The notes under the pieces were generated by a model. It made no database searches and was not told the DNA's origin. It was given only the letters and a program-made list of their open reading frames with translations. Position numbers and translations under genes: made by a program. From positions 94,909,221-94,973,220 of the forward strand of contig OY757021.1 of the NCBI GenBank assembly GCA_963580285.1: DNA of 64,000 bases, given 5' to 3'. Shown one piece after another: positions 44,171 to 55,470 of this stretch. This DNA is from Lucinisca nassula (lineage: Eukaryota; Mollusca; Bivalvia; Lucinida; Lucinidae). Numbering within the stretch: position 1 is the first letter of the stretch; every line of letters starts with the position of its first letter.

Positions 44171-44888
44171 CGACCTTTACTTTAATAAGTAAGTTGGGCT
44201 TTAGACATAGAACATTTGTTTACTGTCGAGTAAGTGGTACTCGTAACAATTAGTATAAACTCTTTCGAGTAGCAGGTCGCACAGTCATATCGATTTTATG
44301 CAAACATAGTAATTATACATTCATTAAAATTGTGGGCCGAAATGGCTATGGGCCGATTTTGTTGTGGGCACGACGACTATGCCAATAGATGCACTATTGC
44401 ATTATGGGAACTTTAGTCATAGCAACGAGTGATGTTTGTAAACAGTAGCAATGGCGGGATGATTTGGGTTAAAATATAGCAAGTAATTAACAATTATAGC
44501 AAAAGACAAGTTTGTATGCCGAAGAGGAAAAGACTTAGGCGTTCTTGTCTGAGTTGTTGTAAGGGATCAAGCTCCTCAACATCGTTAATCACAAATGTCG
44601 AATCCGTAAGTCTGTATGCTTTGTTCACGTTAAGCCGTGCCCCTAAGACTTTCAGCAGATATTCTGTCCTACATTTCAAAGAAAATTTGGATATTTTTAA
44701 AAATTAAATTAGTAAATGACATGTGAACTAGAGCCTGGTACTATGAATAGAATCTCACCTTTCTTGGTCAACAGGTCACCATTGGTTGACGTGTCTCAAT
44801 AGATCGTGCTCTCTGATTCAATGGCTACTCCTTTAGTGTTTATAAGCATCAATAAAATGCTTTGTAGATAAACAACAACAACAACAAC
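44171..44888. other. Unassigned
   Basis: Contains a short open stretch starting ATG at 44516 (MPKRKRLRRSCLSCCKG) followed by a GTAAGT at about 44606. It could be a first exon, but nothing confirms it. 44850-44890 ends in a CAACAACAACAA tail similar to 31137-31165. Confidence 0.35.
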
Positions 44889-45556
44889 CCCTTTATTGAC
44901 ATGTTTGAAACTGCCCTGCACAAATGCATCCCAGAAAGGAACGCAAAATCAAAAGATGACCACCCTTGTATCAACGGTGAGCTCCGCCACCTGCTAAGGA
45001 AACGTGACAGACTCTACCGGAAATATCGGAAGTCTGGTAACCTTAAACTACATAGCAGATTCCTGAAAATTAAACACTTAATACGTAAGAAATCTAGACA
45101 GGCTTATGAATTTTTTTTACTTGACATCCTAGGATTAGATCCAAGCAGTAATGCTCCAAATCGAAAAGCCTGCAACAAAGAGCTCTTTTCTTTGCTCAAA
45201 CACTCTAAGCAAGACTCTAGCCGGGTCTCAGCCTTGAAAAAGGATGGAGTCGCCCACACTGACAGTAAGGACTGTGCAAATATCTTTAATGACCAATTCC
45301 ATTCTGTTTTCAGCCCCAAGACACTCCTTCTTTAGGTGCCCTCTGTAAAATGAAATTACAAGACCTGCCAGACGTTGGTCATAACCTGCTTTACACTGGT
45401 AGCCCCACTCCCCATTGCAGGATATAGAGATATCAGACAAATGAATTGAAAAGCTCTTGCTGAAACTTAACCCATACAAAGCATCGGGCCCAGACCAGAT
45501 TAAGCCAATAGTACTGAAAAATCTCCATGCTGAACTAGCCCCTATACTGAAAATTA
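44889..45556 (+). mobile_element. LINE (CR1/jockey-type), left half of a split copy
   Basis: Encodes the linker between endonuclease and RT: HPCINGELRHLLRKRDRLYR, IFNDQFHSVFS, then in another frame LNPYKASGPDQIKP and HAELAPILK. It is interrupted at 45556, and the coding sense resumes at 50200 with IFQRSLETGKLPS. The endonuclease is missing and there are frameshifts. Confidence 0.88.
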
Positions 45557-45993
45557 GGTCGGGTATAAAAGCCAGGGCCGGGCCGAGACGCCGAGCCAAA
45601 AATGCCGATCCGAAGATTTTATATTTCGTCTCTACATCTACATCTCTACGTTGGTCCGTCAATCTTGACTATTACTCAACGGATATGACTTCAATTATGG
45701 TTAGCGCTAGAAAGATGAAAAGCAAGAGAATATAGTCAGCAAGAAGTAGTATTTAGTCATACATTTGCGTAAAAATAACAAGAAAATAGGACTAAAAATA
45801 ATATAATATATAAGCAAAGACGCCAAAGAGGTACAACATAAATAAGAGAGAAGGAAGAAAGTTATCCAAGCCACTTTTGGCTCAACAAGAAAAGACCTCT
45901 CTGCCTTCCGTGGCGGTACCAGGGCCCATACGTTCCCGACAGCACAGCCCCCCCCCTTGCAGAGTTACTAGGTGACTGGGCCCCTTAACTTGC

Positions 45994-48900
45994 TTAGAAT
46001 GAGAGGGTGGATAGCTCCATCCTGAATGATGCCAGTGATGGAGCCTCAGCTACAGAAGCTGGTACAGAATTCCACAAAGGTACGGTTCGAGGAAAAAAGC
46101 TCAACTTAAAAGAATCTGATGATGTTGAAAACTGTCTGAACTTCCTGGAGAGTGAAGCTCTGGTCCTTGCTGTGACTGGGGTCAAGTAATCAGCGGCAAG
46201 TATATCAACAAGGTCCTGAACCACTTTATACAGTAGGGTGAGCTGAATATTTGACCGTCTGGTTTCCAGGGGTTCCCACTGTAGGTGATCGAGCATGGAT
46301 GATACGCTGCTTGTATTTCTGTACCGATTGGTGGTATTTAAAGCGGGCTGCTCTGCATTGTACCATCTGGAGCTTCCTGATCTGTTCTTTGTGATGTGGG
46401 CTCCATACGGAACAGCAATAGTCCAGATTGGATCTAACCATACTGAAGTAGGCATTTGCTTTTGTTTCTTCTGTGCCGGCCTTCAAGTTGCGTCGCAGAA
46501 ATCGAAGCGTGCTGTTTGCCTTCTTGCATACCCGATCAATGTGATTTTGCCATGGCAACGAAGACTGTAGGTCCCCTCCAAGGTACTTTGTGGTGTCTTC
46601 AAGTCCAAGGACATGCCCCTTCAGTTGGTATGGATGCCTGGTGGGCGATCGGGATCTGTTGATTGTCAACCCGCTACATTTCTGGGGATGAAAATCCATG
46701 CCCCACTTGCGCCCCCAGTCAGCAAGTGTGTGAAGGTCCTGTTGAAGAGCCGAGCAATCTTCGTGATTTTCTATGGTCCTATAAACAATACAAACATCGG
46801 CGAAAAGTCTGGCGTGAGAGGTGATGTTGTCCGGAAGGTCGTTTATGAAGAGGAGGAAAAGTAAAGGTCCCAGGACAGATCCCTGGGGGACCCCACTGGC
46901 TACTGGTGCACTCTCTGATGTCACTCCTTCAACAACTACACGCTGTGTGCGGCCTGTGAGGAATGATGACATCCATTCGTGGAGATTTCCTCGAATTCCG
47001 AAGTGATGTAGTTTAAGAAGAAGGCGTTGATGAGGCACACGATCAAATGCCTTTGAAAAATCAAGGATGACCATATCCGTCTGAATTCCCTTGTCCATGG
47101 CTGAGGCAAGATCATGTACCAGTGTGACTAACTGCGCCTCACAACTTCTTCTAAAACCATGTTGTGAGTCGGTGAGGATTTGGTGCTGGTCAACATGCTT
47201 CATCACGTTACTGACAATCACATGCTCCAGAAGCTTACAACATAGGCAGGTTAATGAAACTGGCCGATAGTTTACTGGGTCATAGCGCTTGCCTTTCTTG
47301 AAAACTGCCGACACGTTTGCTTGCTTCCAGTCCTCTGGAATTGAGTCTGTCTGTAGAGACTTGTTGAATATGGTCGCAAGGATAGGTGCGAGTTCTTTGG
47401 AGCATTCTTTCAACAGTCGAGCTGGTATCATGCCAGTTCCCGAACTGGAAGCTTTGTTGGGATTGCTTGAGCGCAACAGCTTTTCCACCCCTTCCTCATT
47501 AACTAGAATCTCTTCCATCTCCGGGTAAGGATCACCATCTGGTTCTGGAACTGTGCTTTCCTGGTCCTCCTTGGTGTAAACTGACTGGTATTGTCGACTA
47601 AGGATGTCTGCCTTGTCTTTTGAGGCATTAAATAGGCGCCCTTTGTCCTTCAGTGGGGCAATTCCAGTAGCATAGATCTGTCCTCAGAGACTTAATGTAT
47701 TTCCAGAAGCGCTTCTGTTTTGGTTGACGTTCGACATCCGGGTCATCAACTTCAATGACGCCATTGATGTACTTCAAGTAGGACTGACGTTCACACTTTT
47801 GTACAGCCTTCTTGCAGTCTTTGTACTTTCTAACGTCTTTCTCGTTCTTTGTTTTCTTCATGCGTCTAAACAATTTGTCACGCTGTCTCATCTGGGTTTT
47901 TATATTTCTGTCTATCCAGGGTTTGTTGATCTTCTTTCCACTCAGGAGCTTCGTTGGTATGTATTTCTTCATCAAGTTTGATGTGAGGCCTCGGAATTTG
48001 TTCCACATGTCCTCTACCGATGAAGTACTTGCCATGTTGTCAAACTCTACATTGGCCTCTCTTAGCCCTCTCTTTAAGGATTCAAAATCAGCCTTGTTGT
48101 AGCGGTTTACCATTCTCGGGGGTTAAAACGTTTTAGCATTAGCTGGACGCAGGCTGGACTCAACGTAGACAACCTCATGGTCCGAGATACCAGGTATGAC
48201 TTACACTCTGTTTACCAGTGACTGGTTGTTGGAAAATTAGAGGTCAAGCGTTTTCTAGATGTGTCCTCTGTTATTCTTGTCGGTTCCATAACCAGCTGGT
48301 CAAGGTAGCTGTCCTTGCTGATACTGAGCAACTGATGGCATAACCCGGACTTGGTGGCATAGGGTTTCACAGACTCGGTCTCCTAAACTATTTCTCCCAG
48401 GTTGAAGTCCGCGCCAAGCCAAACATGCGAGCTAACAAGAATCCTGGACAGGTAGGACTGTAGCTGACTGAGGTATTCTGGGTAGTTTTCGTCAGGTGGT
48501 CTGTAAAAAGAACCAATGTACAATTGGCTGGAACCGGGCGCCAGTACTTGAGCCCATACAAGTTCACAATTGCCGTCAACCTTCAGTTCTTTTGGTTCAT
48601 TACTCACTAATTTGTCAGAGACGAGCAGGAATACACCACCTCCTGTGCGGTTGCTTCTGTCTTTCCAATACACCTTAGGAGGCCTTCATGCGGACTGAAC
48701 AAATTATTTGTCTAAATTGCGACGGAAGTAAGGGCGAGGATTGTGGCCACGTAAAATCGATTTAAGCCCCCCAGTGGAAATCATTCCACTGACCGTTCCA
48801 ACGCGGTTCTTTTGTGGCGGTTTATTTATGGTGTTGTTTGTTACTTACTGTGTGTATCACTTGTGTCTTTTTATTTTGGATGGCCATATGGCCATTTTGT

Positions 48901-49262
48901 GGGAAAGTAACTGTCCTTATGGCCTTCCTTTGTTTTGGTTTCCATTATGGTCTGGTCGCTTAATGTTTGTGTTTCTTTCCCTTTGGTGTCGTTGATGGGT
49001 GGAGTAAGTTAATTGTATCGATCCCTGATCTTTGTTTTACTTCTACTTTGAAACCTTTTGGGAAAACTGCAGTTGACAGGTGGCATGGTTTCAACCAAGA
49101 CTCCGTGCCCACAATGATGTCTGCTTGAGATGATTCAATAAAGTTTTCTAGTTGGGGTTTCTTGTCAACGATGGAATGACAGTTAACTACTCGCACTTTA
49201 AGGGGGATACTCATCTCTCTGTCTGCTGCTACGTTGAACAGCGACTTGCTCACAAGTGTTGT
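45994..49262 (-). mobile_element. CR1/jockey-type LINE with endonuclease and RT, decayed
   Basis: Read on the minus strand. Endonuclease start at about 49060-49253 (KVRVVNCHSIVDKKPQLENF, DIIVGTESWLKP) is split by repeat E and continues at 48383-48673 (YWKDRSNRTGGGVFLLVSD, IGSFYRPPDENYPEYL, GADFN). The linker is at 47628-48113. RT is at 46226-47518: NPNKASSSGTGMIPARLLKE, FKKGKRYDPVNYRPVSLTCL, LDFSKAFDRVPH, ASGVPQGSVLGPLLFLLFIN and the active site FADV (second Asp lost). The C-terminal part to the stop at 45994 is in another frame. Several stops lie between 48113 and 48383. 45557-45993 is probably the 3' UTR. Confidence 0.92.
48674..49046 (+). repeat. Repeat E, copy 4, inserted in a LINE endonuclease
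   Basis: Starts CTTAGGAGGCCTTCATGCGG and ends GATCTTTGTTTTACTTCTAC. The endonuclease reads ...GFKV before and YWKDRSN after; removing the insert restores a normal FKV-YWKD order. Only 2-3 bp (AC or TAC) could be a target duplication. Confidence 0.88.
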
Positions 49263-49370
49263 GAAAACTTGGATGTGTCAAGACTTCAAGTTATCAATTT
49301 TCTTATTGTCTAATTGTTCTATTTTTAGATTGACTTAATAAAAGAAAACGACCGAAAAGGACCGAAAGAG

Positions 49371-49700
49371 CGTGATAGCTCAGTGGTAAGTGCACTTGCC
49401 TCTGATGCTAGAGGTCCCGGGTTCGATCCCCGGCAGCGGCGATAAAATTTCGGTGTCCGAACACGCTCCATTGGTATCATTTGCAGAGATGAATGTCATA
49501 CAGTACACCGTCCTTCGGATCGGGACGTTAACTGGAGGCCCCCTGTGCAGGGAGAACCATCCCCTGTGCAGGTTAAAGATCCCTACCGTAATTACATGAA
49601 TACTGTGTAGGCTTTCATCCTGCAAACCTGGAGTGTGTGTAATGTACACCTGCGGTAATGGTCAAATGTGACCGACGCAGTATCAGTAGATAGATAGATA
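49371..49700 (+). mobile_element. SINE-E copy
   Basis: Nearly identical to 29831-30177, from GCGTGATAGCTCAGTGGTAA to GACGCAGTATCAGTAGATAG, with a short AGAT tail. GAAAACGACCGAAA at 49342 and its complement near 49861 may be ends of an older element that received the SINE. Confidence 0.9.
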
Positions 49701-50188
49701 AAGGGAAGAAAGTTTTGTTTACTGCTAGCTGGAATTAAAGAAAAATAAAAAAAAAAATGACGCTTTTTCTTTATCATTTTAATATACACATACATGTTAA
49801 CAAATTTATCAATCAATTATTATATTTCTTTAAAGACAATACTTTTTCCTTTTCTATGCATTTCGGTCGTTTCCTTTAGTAAAGTTTACCTAAAAATAGA
49901 AATCATCAGAAAATAAGAAAGTTGATTATTTAAGGTGATTTTGATATGTTTATTATATTTTCTATTTACACATGATAAAAAATAATCAAATTTAAATATC
50001 ACCGTGGCAAAAATAATTTCTTTAACCGATCAAATCTTAAGAAATTAAGAAATATTTCCATTTTTCCCGGCCTTGGCTTTTACACCCCTCGATTTCGGAA
50101 AAATAGTTATTGCAAGAAAATAAAACAATGTAGAGAGATGAACCTTCGTGCAGTTATCAAACATTTATTCATTATAATTTTATACCAA
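49701..50188. other. Unassigned right end of the 4.63-kb insertion
   Basis: AT-rich. No coding region recognised. If the insert is the minus-strand LINE, this would be its 5' region. Confidence 0.35.
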
Positions 50189-50199
50189 ACTGAAAATTA

Positions 50200-51690
50200 T
50201 CTTTCAGAGATCTCTCGAGACAGGCAAACTCCCCTCCATTTGGAAGCCAGACAGTGTAACCCCAATATTTAAGAAGGGCGAGAAGCTTAAGCCCTCCAAT
50301 TATAGGCCAATATTCCTCTCTTCTATCATATGCAAAAACTTAGAACACATAGTTGCCTCATCAATTGTCAAGCATTTCGATCAACAGCATATTTTCTTTG
50401 AGCTACAGCATGGATTGCGGGATAAATGGTCTTGTGAGACACAACTGATAGTGCTGGTAGATGAATTTCTAAAGGCATTTGATAAGGTCGCTCATGAGAA
50501 ATTGCTTTTTAAACATCATTATGGAATAAGGGGAGGGACACTCAAATGGATAAAAACATTTTTGGATGACAGGTCTCAAAATGTTATTTTAAATGGGGAA
50601 AAAATCAGACAACATACCAGTATCATAAGGTGTGCCACAGTGATCAGTCCTTGGACACATACTGTTTTTAGCTTACATAAATGACCTACCTGAACAGGTC
50701 AAATCTAACGTTCGATTATTTGCAGACGATACAGCTCTCTATCTCACATTCTCCAAATCTGCTACACCAGCTCTACTCCAGGAAGACCTTCGGCATCTCG
50801 AGTCCTGGGAAAAGGCCTGGGACATGGAATTCAATCCATCAAAATGCCAGGTCATACACATCACAAGGACACGGCAACCTGCTCAAAATCAGTACCACCT
50901 GCATGGGGTCCTCCTAGAAGCAGTACCCTCAGCAAAATACCTAGGGGTTGATATTTCAGAAAATCTCTCCTGGAACACCCATATATCAAGAGTTTCTAAG
51001 AAAGCAAACCAAAACACTTGGATTGCTTAAGCGAAATATTAAGATACACAATGAAGACCTCAAGAACAGTCGTACATCCACAGCTAGAATACGCCTCTAG
51101 CGTGTGGTATCCATTTACAGACACTGCTATTCAGCAAGACGAAAAAGTCCAACGCCGCGCAGCAAGGTGGGTCAAAAGAGACTACAACACAACCTCATGT
51201 GTGACTGCCATGCTGCAGTCACTCCAGTTGAGAAGTCTTGACCAACGCCGCATAGATAATCGACTTTCTCTGGTGTACAAAATCACACATGACCTTGTCG
51301 CTATTCCCAGAGACCAGTACCTCACAGCCATGCAAAGACAATCTAGAACCTCACACCCAATGGCTTACGGACAGATCTCTACCCCTACAGATTTATTATA
51401 AATATTCTTATTTCCCCCACACTATTGTACACTGGAAAACCCTCCCTACAGCAGTAGTCTTGCTGCCCAACGTTGATGAGTTCAATAGGGCAGTCAGCCA
51501 GATCAACCACTGCTCGTCTTAACCAACCACCGCCTTGCTTTTAACCTTGTAAGTAGACCTTTTTAACGTTCACGCTTTTAACTTTCCTTTAATTTTCACC
51601 ACTTGCCTTTTCATAGCCCGACTTTGCACTCACATGCTACAAGTCCCAGCAATGGGTTAAGCATTATTGGAAGATAGAAGATAGATAGAT
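50200..51690 (+). mobile_element. LINE (CR1/jockey-type), right half of the split copy
   Basis: RT remnants in order: RSLETGKLPSIWKPDSVTP, IFKKGEKLKPSNYRPI, a shortened FLKAFDKVAHEKL with a deletion before it, YINDLPEQVKSNVRLFADDT (catalytic FADD kept), NPSKCQVIHITRTRQ, KYLGVDISENLSWNTHIS, HPQLEYASSVWYPF. Frameshifts near 50660 and 51015 and later. Ends in a short AGAT tail (51671-51690). Confidence 0.9.
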
Positions 51691-52189
51691 ATTTATCTCT
51701 TCGGATTTTCCAAATTGCTGTAAGCATTCTAATATTCCACATAAGCTTGAAGTTTCTAGAGTCTGTTTGATATGTTAGATATAAATGGCTGTGAAAAAAG
51801 TTACCAACAACAATTAATATGACATAAGAAAATTAAAACCAATATTTTGGTGATTAATCACAATAAATGTTTTAAACTGTAGATGGTTCAGATTTTATGG
51901 TGACCAGTTAATGTTTCTTTCAAATAAATGCGGCATCTGATCTGGGCCTACACTGTTTGCTTAAACAACGACGAAATTTAATCGCTTGCTGCTGGCGATG
52001 AATTAGGTGTACGGACTATGATTGTTTTTACGGACCATTATGATCGGACGCTGCTAAACTTGGCGTCTGATCCGGGCCGCAAAATGTGGTATCTGATCTG
52101 GTTCTACACTGTTTGCTTAAACAACGACGAAGTTGAGCCGCATCCATTTCTTGCCGGCGATGAATTAACAAAACATTGGTTCCCCCCCC
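51691..52189. other. Unassigned, with duplicated hairpin scraps
   Basis: 51930-52000 and 52085-52165 share ATCTGATCTGG, CTACACTGTTTGCTTAAACA, ACGACGAA and GGCGATGAATTA, a ~155-bp imperfect duplication. A pure C tract runs from 52181 to 52204. Confidence 0.5.
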
Positions 52190-52440
52190 CCCCCCCCCCC
52201 CCCCAAACGTGAGTGTGCATCACCTGTCTGACACCTATATGGGCAAACCCAAGTTTCAGCAGGTTCCGAAGGTCCACAGGACGGCTTGATGAAACTGCCA
52301 ACAATGGTGGAATAAAATACGTGTAGGTGATATTCTCAGTGAGTTGGACTGACCATTCCTGCAAGCCCTTCATGAGCAGTCCTCTTTCATCTTCTTTTAT
52401 TAGACACACTCTGGTGTAGCGTTTCGTAATAAAGATTGGT
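52190..52440 (-). pseudogene. Unrecognised open stretch, protein-like
   Basis: A minus-strand frame reads QRVQGPIFITKRYTRVCLIK, EDERGLLMKGLQEWSVQL, TENITYTYFIPPLLAVSSSR and DLRNLLKLGFAHIGVRQV before running into the C tract. The frame is bounded upstream by a stop near 52465. Composition is protein-like, and a 59-bp part is found again at 59193-59251. I do not recognise a domain. It may be a fragment of a retrocopied gene or a repeat. Confidence 0.25.
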
Positions 52441-52905
52441 CCTTGAACCCTTTGAGGGCTTCATTTTAGACAAAAGAGCATCAAAATAAACAGCACGCGA
52501 TACCGTGTCGATAGTGATGTCCTGAAGAATTCTTTCTTTCCTACAACAATAATTTTTTTCAGTATACTTAAAACATACAGCATAAGAATGACATCTTGTA
52601 GGAAATGGCCGAATTTAACTTATTGTCCTACGGTATACTGAATGTGTGAATAGTGTTCTGGGCAGTGTCATGCGGTTATTATGTATGTATCTTGTGGTAT
52701 ACTTAGGCATTGAACGAATCCTGGAATGTACTGTAAGTATCATGTGATATCTGGGAGTTCTCAGACTCTGGTGCGAACCATCCAACAGTTGGCGTGAAAC
52801 GTCCAATCATTATTTTTGAGTTGGAAAAGGTCAGTTTTGCGGTAATGGCACCCATATTGCGTCTTCAGCTCAGGCCCGTATCTATATATCAAGACTTGAC
52901 ATCCT
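52441..52905. other. Unassigned
   Basis: No supported feature. Confidence 0.35.
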
Positions 52906-53740
52906 AATGCAATGTGCATGCTAATTCAGAAATGAAAGATCTTCATTTTTAGAAGGTGATGACCTTTCAGGTCTCACCTTCTTATGGCAACACTTCAAAG
53001 AATTCCCTTGATACCGCATCACTCCTCCGTTTGAAGAAAAATAGGTCCTCATAAATCAGTGAAGAGACGCGCCTGTATCATTTGATATGAGAAAATAAAA
53101 TGCAGATTGAAAAAAAAAAACTGTGGATGCAAAATACACAAACAGTGAACTTCAGAGTTAAATGTCATAAAATGGATCTAGATTTGAAATTGGTCTCGTT
53201 TCGCAGCTGACGTGGCCTAGTTATTAAAAGCGAGTTCGGTTGACTTTCTAGAGTTAACTATAGTAACATCAAAACACGCGGGGTTATGGTCGTGCCGCAC
53301 TATTAGAGTTAACTTGAGTTCAATCAAGCTTGCTTTGGGAGTTGGTAGTTTTGTCTAGCAAGAACAAAAACACGACGGCAGGGGGATAATCGTAGGTTTA
53401 TTAAGAAATGAATATAAACTAATTAGAAGGTGATGACCTTTCAGGTCTAACCTTCTTATGTCAATCGACACTGGAGCCCCTCGATGACGAATCACTCCTA
53501 TGCTTCAAGAAAAATAAGCCTCCGTATATTTATCAATAGACGCGCATGTATCATTTGATAAGTGAAAATGATATCCACATTGTCAAACTGAGGAAGCCAA
53601 ATACACAAACAACTAACTTCAGAGTCAAATGCCATAAAATTAACCCTATGGTTCAAATTGGTCTCGATTCGCAGCTTTGTCATGACCTAGTTTGCTTTGA
53701 GCGAGTTCATTTGAGCAACTAAAGTTAACTCAAGAAAAGT
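52906..53740. repeat. Diverged tandem duplication, ~475-bp period
   Basis: 52950-53265 and 53424-53735 share TTAGAAGGTGATGACCTTTC, GACGCGC.TGTATCATTTGAT, CAAATACACAAACA, AACTTCAGAGT.AAATG.CATAAA and AATTGGTCTCG.TTCGCAGC. Confidence 0.75.
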
Positions 53741-54272
53741 TGGGGAGACAGTAGGCTTACTCTTGTACAAAGTTGTACAATGACTTTATCCCAACCCCGC
53801 CCCACTTCACGATCCCCCAATTAGAAGCGACAGGAAGCTTCAAATGTCATTTGATGCGTCACCAGTAACGATTCAGATTCAGATTCAGACCTCTACTGAC
53901 GTCAAGAAAAAGTCATCGTTTGCCCTCGAGTAAATCGAAAGTATAAACATGTTTTCAAGTTGGACGTGATTTTTCCAACACGTGGCCAAAATGTCAAATA
54001 GTTGAAAATAATCGATTTTCGGATTGCATTTAACTTACAATTTTCCACCTTCCACCGTATTCGTTGCTACTAGGCAAGGCTTCCAACTCTCATACCAAGC
54101 TAACTCTTGCAGTCGCAATTTAATATTCCTATACACGGCGCGTTATGTGGCAAGTCAACTCTTGTTAACTCTGGTACGTCAACTGAACTCGCTCAAAATT
54201 CTAGATCGCGTATTAATAATTCAATGAATGAGTTGACAGTATGAATTGAATACTACGACTTGCTATACTACA
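53741..54272. other. Unassigned
   Basis: Related in part to the tail of the 52906-53740 duplication (AACTCTTGTTAACTCTGG, AACTGAACTCGCTCAAA). Confidence 0.35.
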
Positions 54273-54283
54273 GATAGAGCGAA

Positions 54284-54576
54284 TTTTTGTTTGTTTGTTT
54301 GATTCGATGTTTAACCTCCCCGTCAACACTGTAAAGGTCATGTTGGATACGTTGCTTCCAATTTTGTGGGACTTTTACCCGACAGCAAGATAAAATGACA
54401 TCTCGAGCCCTATCGCCCAATAAAACCAATAGGGCTTATTAGCATGGACGGTCCGCCTCGCACCGCGGTTCCTGGACAGGCTTAGATCCTCAGTACTAGT
54501 GAGCGGGCCGGATTCAGCTCTGCCTGGATGCATCATGCAGCTCATATATTTCTATAAGCCCCTATGGGCGGAGGCG
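54284..54576 (-). mobile_element. SINE-C copy with 11-bp target duplication
   Basis: GATAGAGCGAA at 54273-54283 and 54577-54587. Confidence 0.9.
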
Positions 54577-54597
54577 GATAGAGCGAAGTTACCTTCA

Positions 54598-54895
54598 CTT
54601 TTGCATTTGTTTGTCTTGAGGTTTAACGTCCACGTCAACACTGTAAAGGTCATTTTGGAGACGTTACTTCCAATTTTTTGTTACTTTTACCCGACATTGA
54701 GATGAAATGACTTCTCCAGCCATTTCGCCCAATGAAACCAATAGGGTTTATAAACATGTGCTTGCTTGTGCAGGCGTAGGTCCTCTAAGCGGTTTACCAG
54801 TACTCGTGTGCGGGTCGAAATCAGCTCTACGTGGAAGCATCATGCAGCCCATATATGTCTTCAAGCCCCGATGGGCGGGGGTCGATTCACTGTTG
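54598..54895 (-). mobile_element. SINE-C copy, tandem to the previous
   Basis: TTTGTCTTGAGGTTTAACGT to CCCCGATGGGCGGGGGTCG; ~20-bp internal deletion near 54765. Confidence 0.85.
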
Positions 54896-54997
54896 CATAG
54901 ATATATTTCTGTGAACCATCAGTAAATATATGATTTTATAACTTAATCATAACGTTTATAGTACGGGGTAATACATATTTATTCCGGGCGGTGGGTG

Positions 54998-54998
<1 letters not shown>

Positions 54999-55029
<31 letters not shown>
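54999..55029. repeat. Poly-T tract
   Basis: About 30 T residues. Confidence 0.95.
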
Positions 55030-55129
55030 GAGCCGAGGTCAGAACCGAGGTCAGAAAATATCATATTTTGTTTCCTCTTCTTCTGTATCTGAATATTTCC
55101 CTTTTTTACTGAGGTGTATTTGATTTGTT

Positions 55130-55470
55130 TGATTTGACGTTTAACGTCCCCGTCAAGACTGTATAACAGCCCCGTCCAACGAGACTTGAGGAAACAGATT
55201 GGGCTGTTTCCACGCAGAGCTGAAATCGACCGAACATGAGTACTTGTAGACAGCTTAAATGATCCGATTCTAAGCCTGCCCAGGAAAAGTGGTGCGAGTT
55301 GGACCATCCATGCATATAAACTCTATTGGTTGCATTGTGCGACAAAGGCTGAGTTGCCATTTCATCTCAATGTCGGGTAAAAGTCCGACAAAATTGGAAG
55401 CGACCTCTCAAAAATGACCTATAAAGTGTTGAAGGGGCGTTTAACCTCAAATCAAACAAATAAACAAAAC
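55130..55470 (+). mobile_element. Two overlapping SINE-C pieces in opposite orientation
   Basis: 55130-55160 is an inverted tail fragment. 55165-55465 is a diverged sense copy ending CCTCAAATCAAACAAATAAA. Confidence 0.75.

Larger units (their letters stand above)
45557..50188. mobile_element. 4.63-kb insertion with 11-bp target duplication
   Basis: ACTGAAAATTA stands at 45546-45556 and again at 50189-50199. Removing the insert and one duplicate restores the LINE reading A-P-I-L-K-I-I-F-Q-R-S-L-E. The insert contains a minus-strand LINE, a repeat E copy and a SINE-E copy. The 11-bp duplication fits retrotransposition, so the insert may be the minus-strand LINE with unusually long flanks. A short, weak similarity exists between the left end and inverted sequence near 50075-50105. 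Confidence 0.8.

Noticed and set aside
44516..44606. Possible first exon (MPKRKRLRRSCLSCCKG...) ending at a GTAAGT
   Set aside because: Only a start, a basic stretch and a donor-like site; no partner exon or known domain found.
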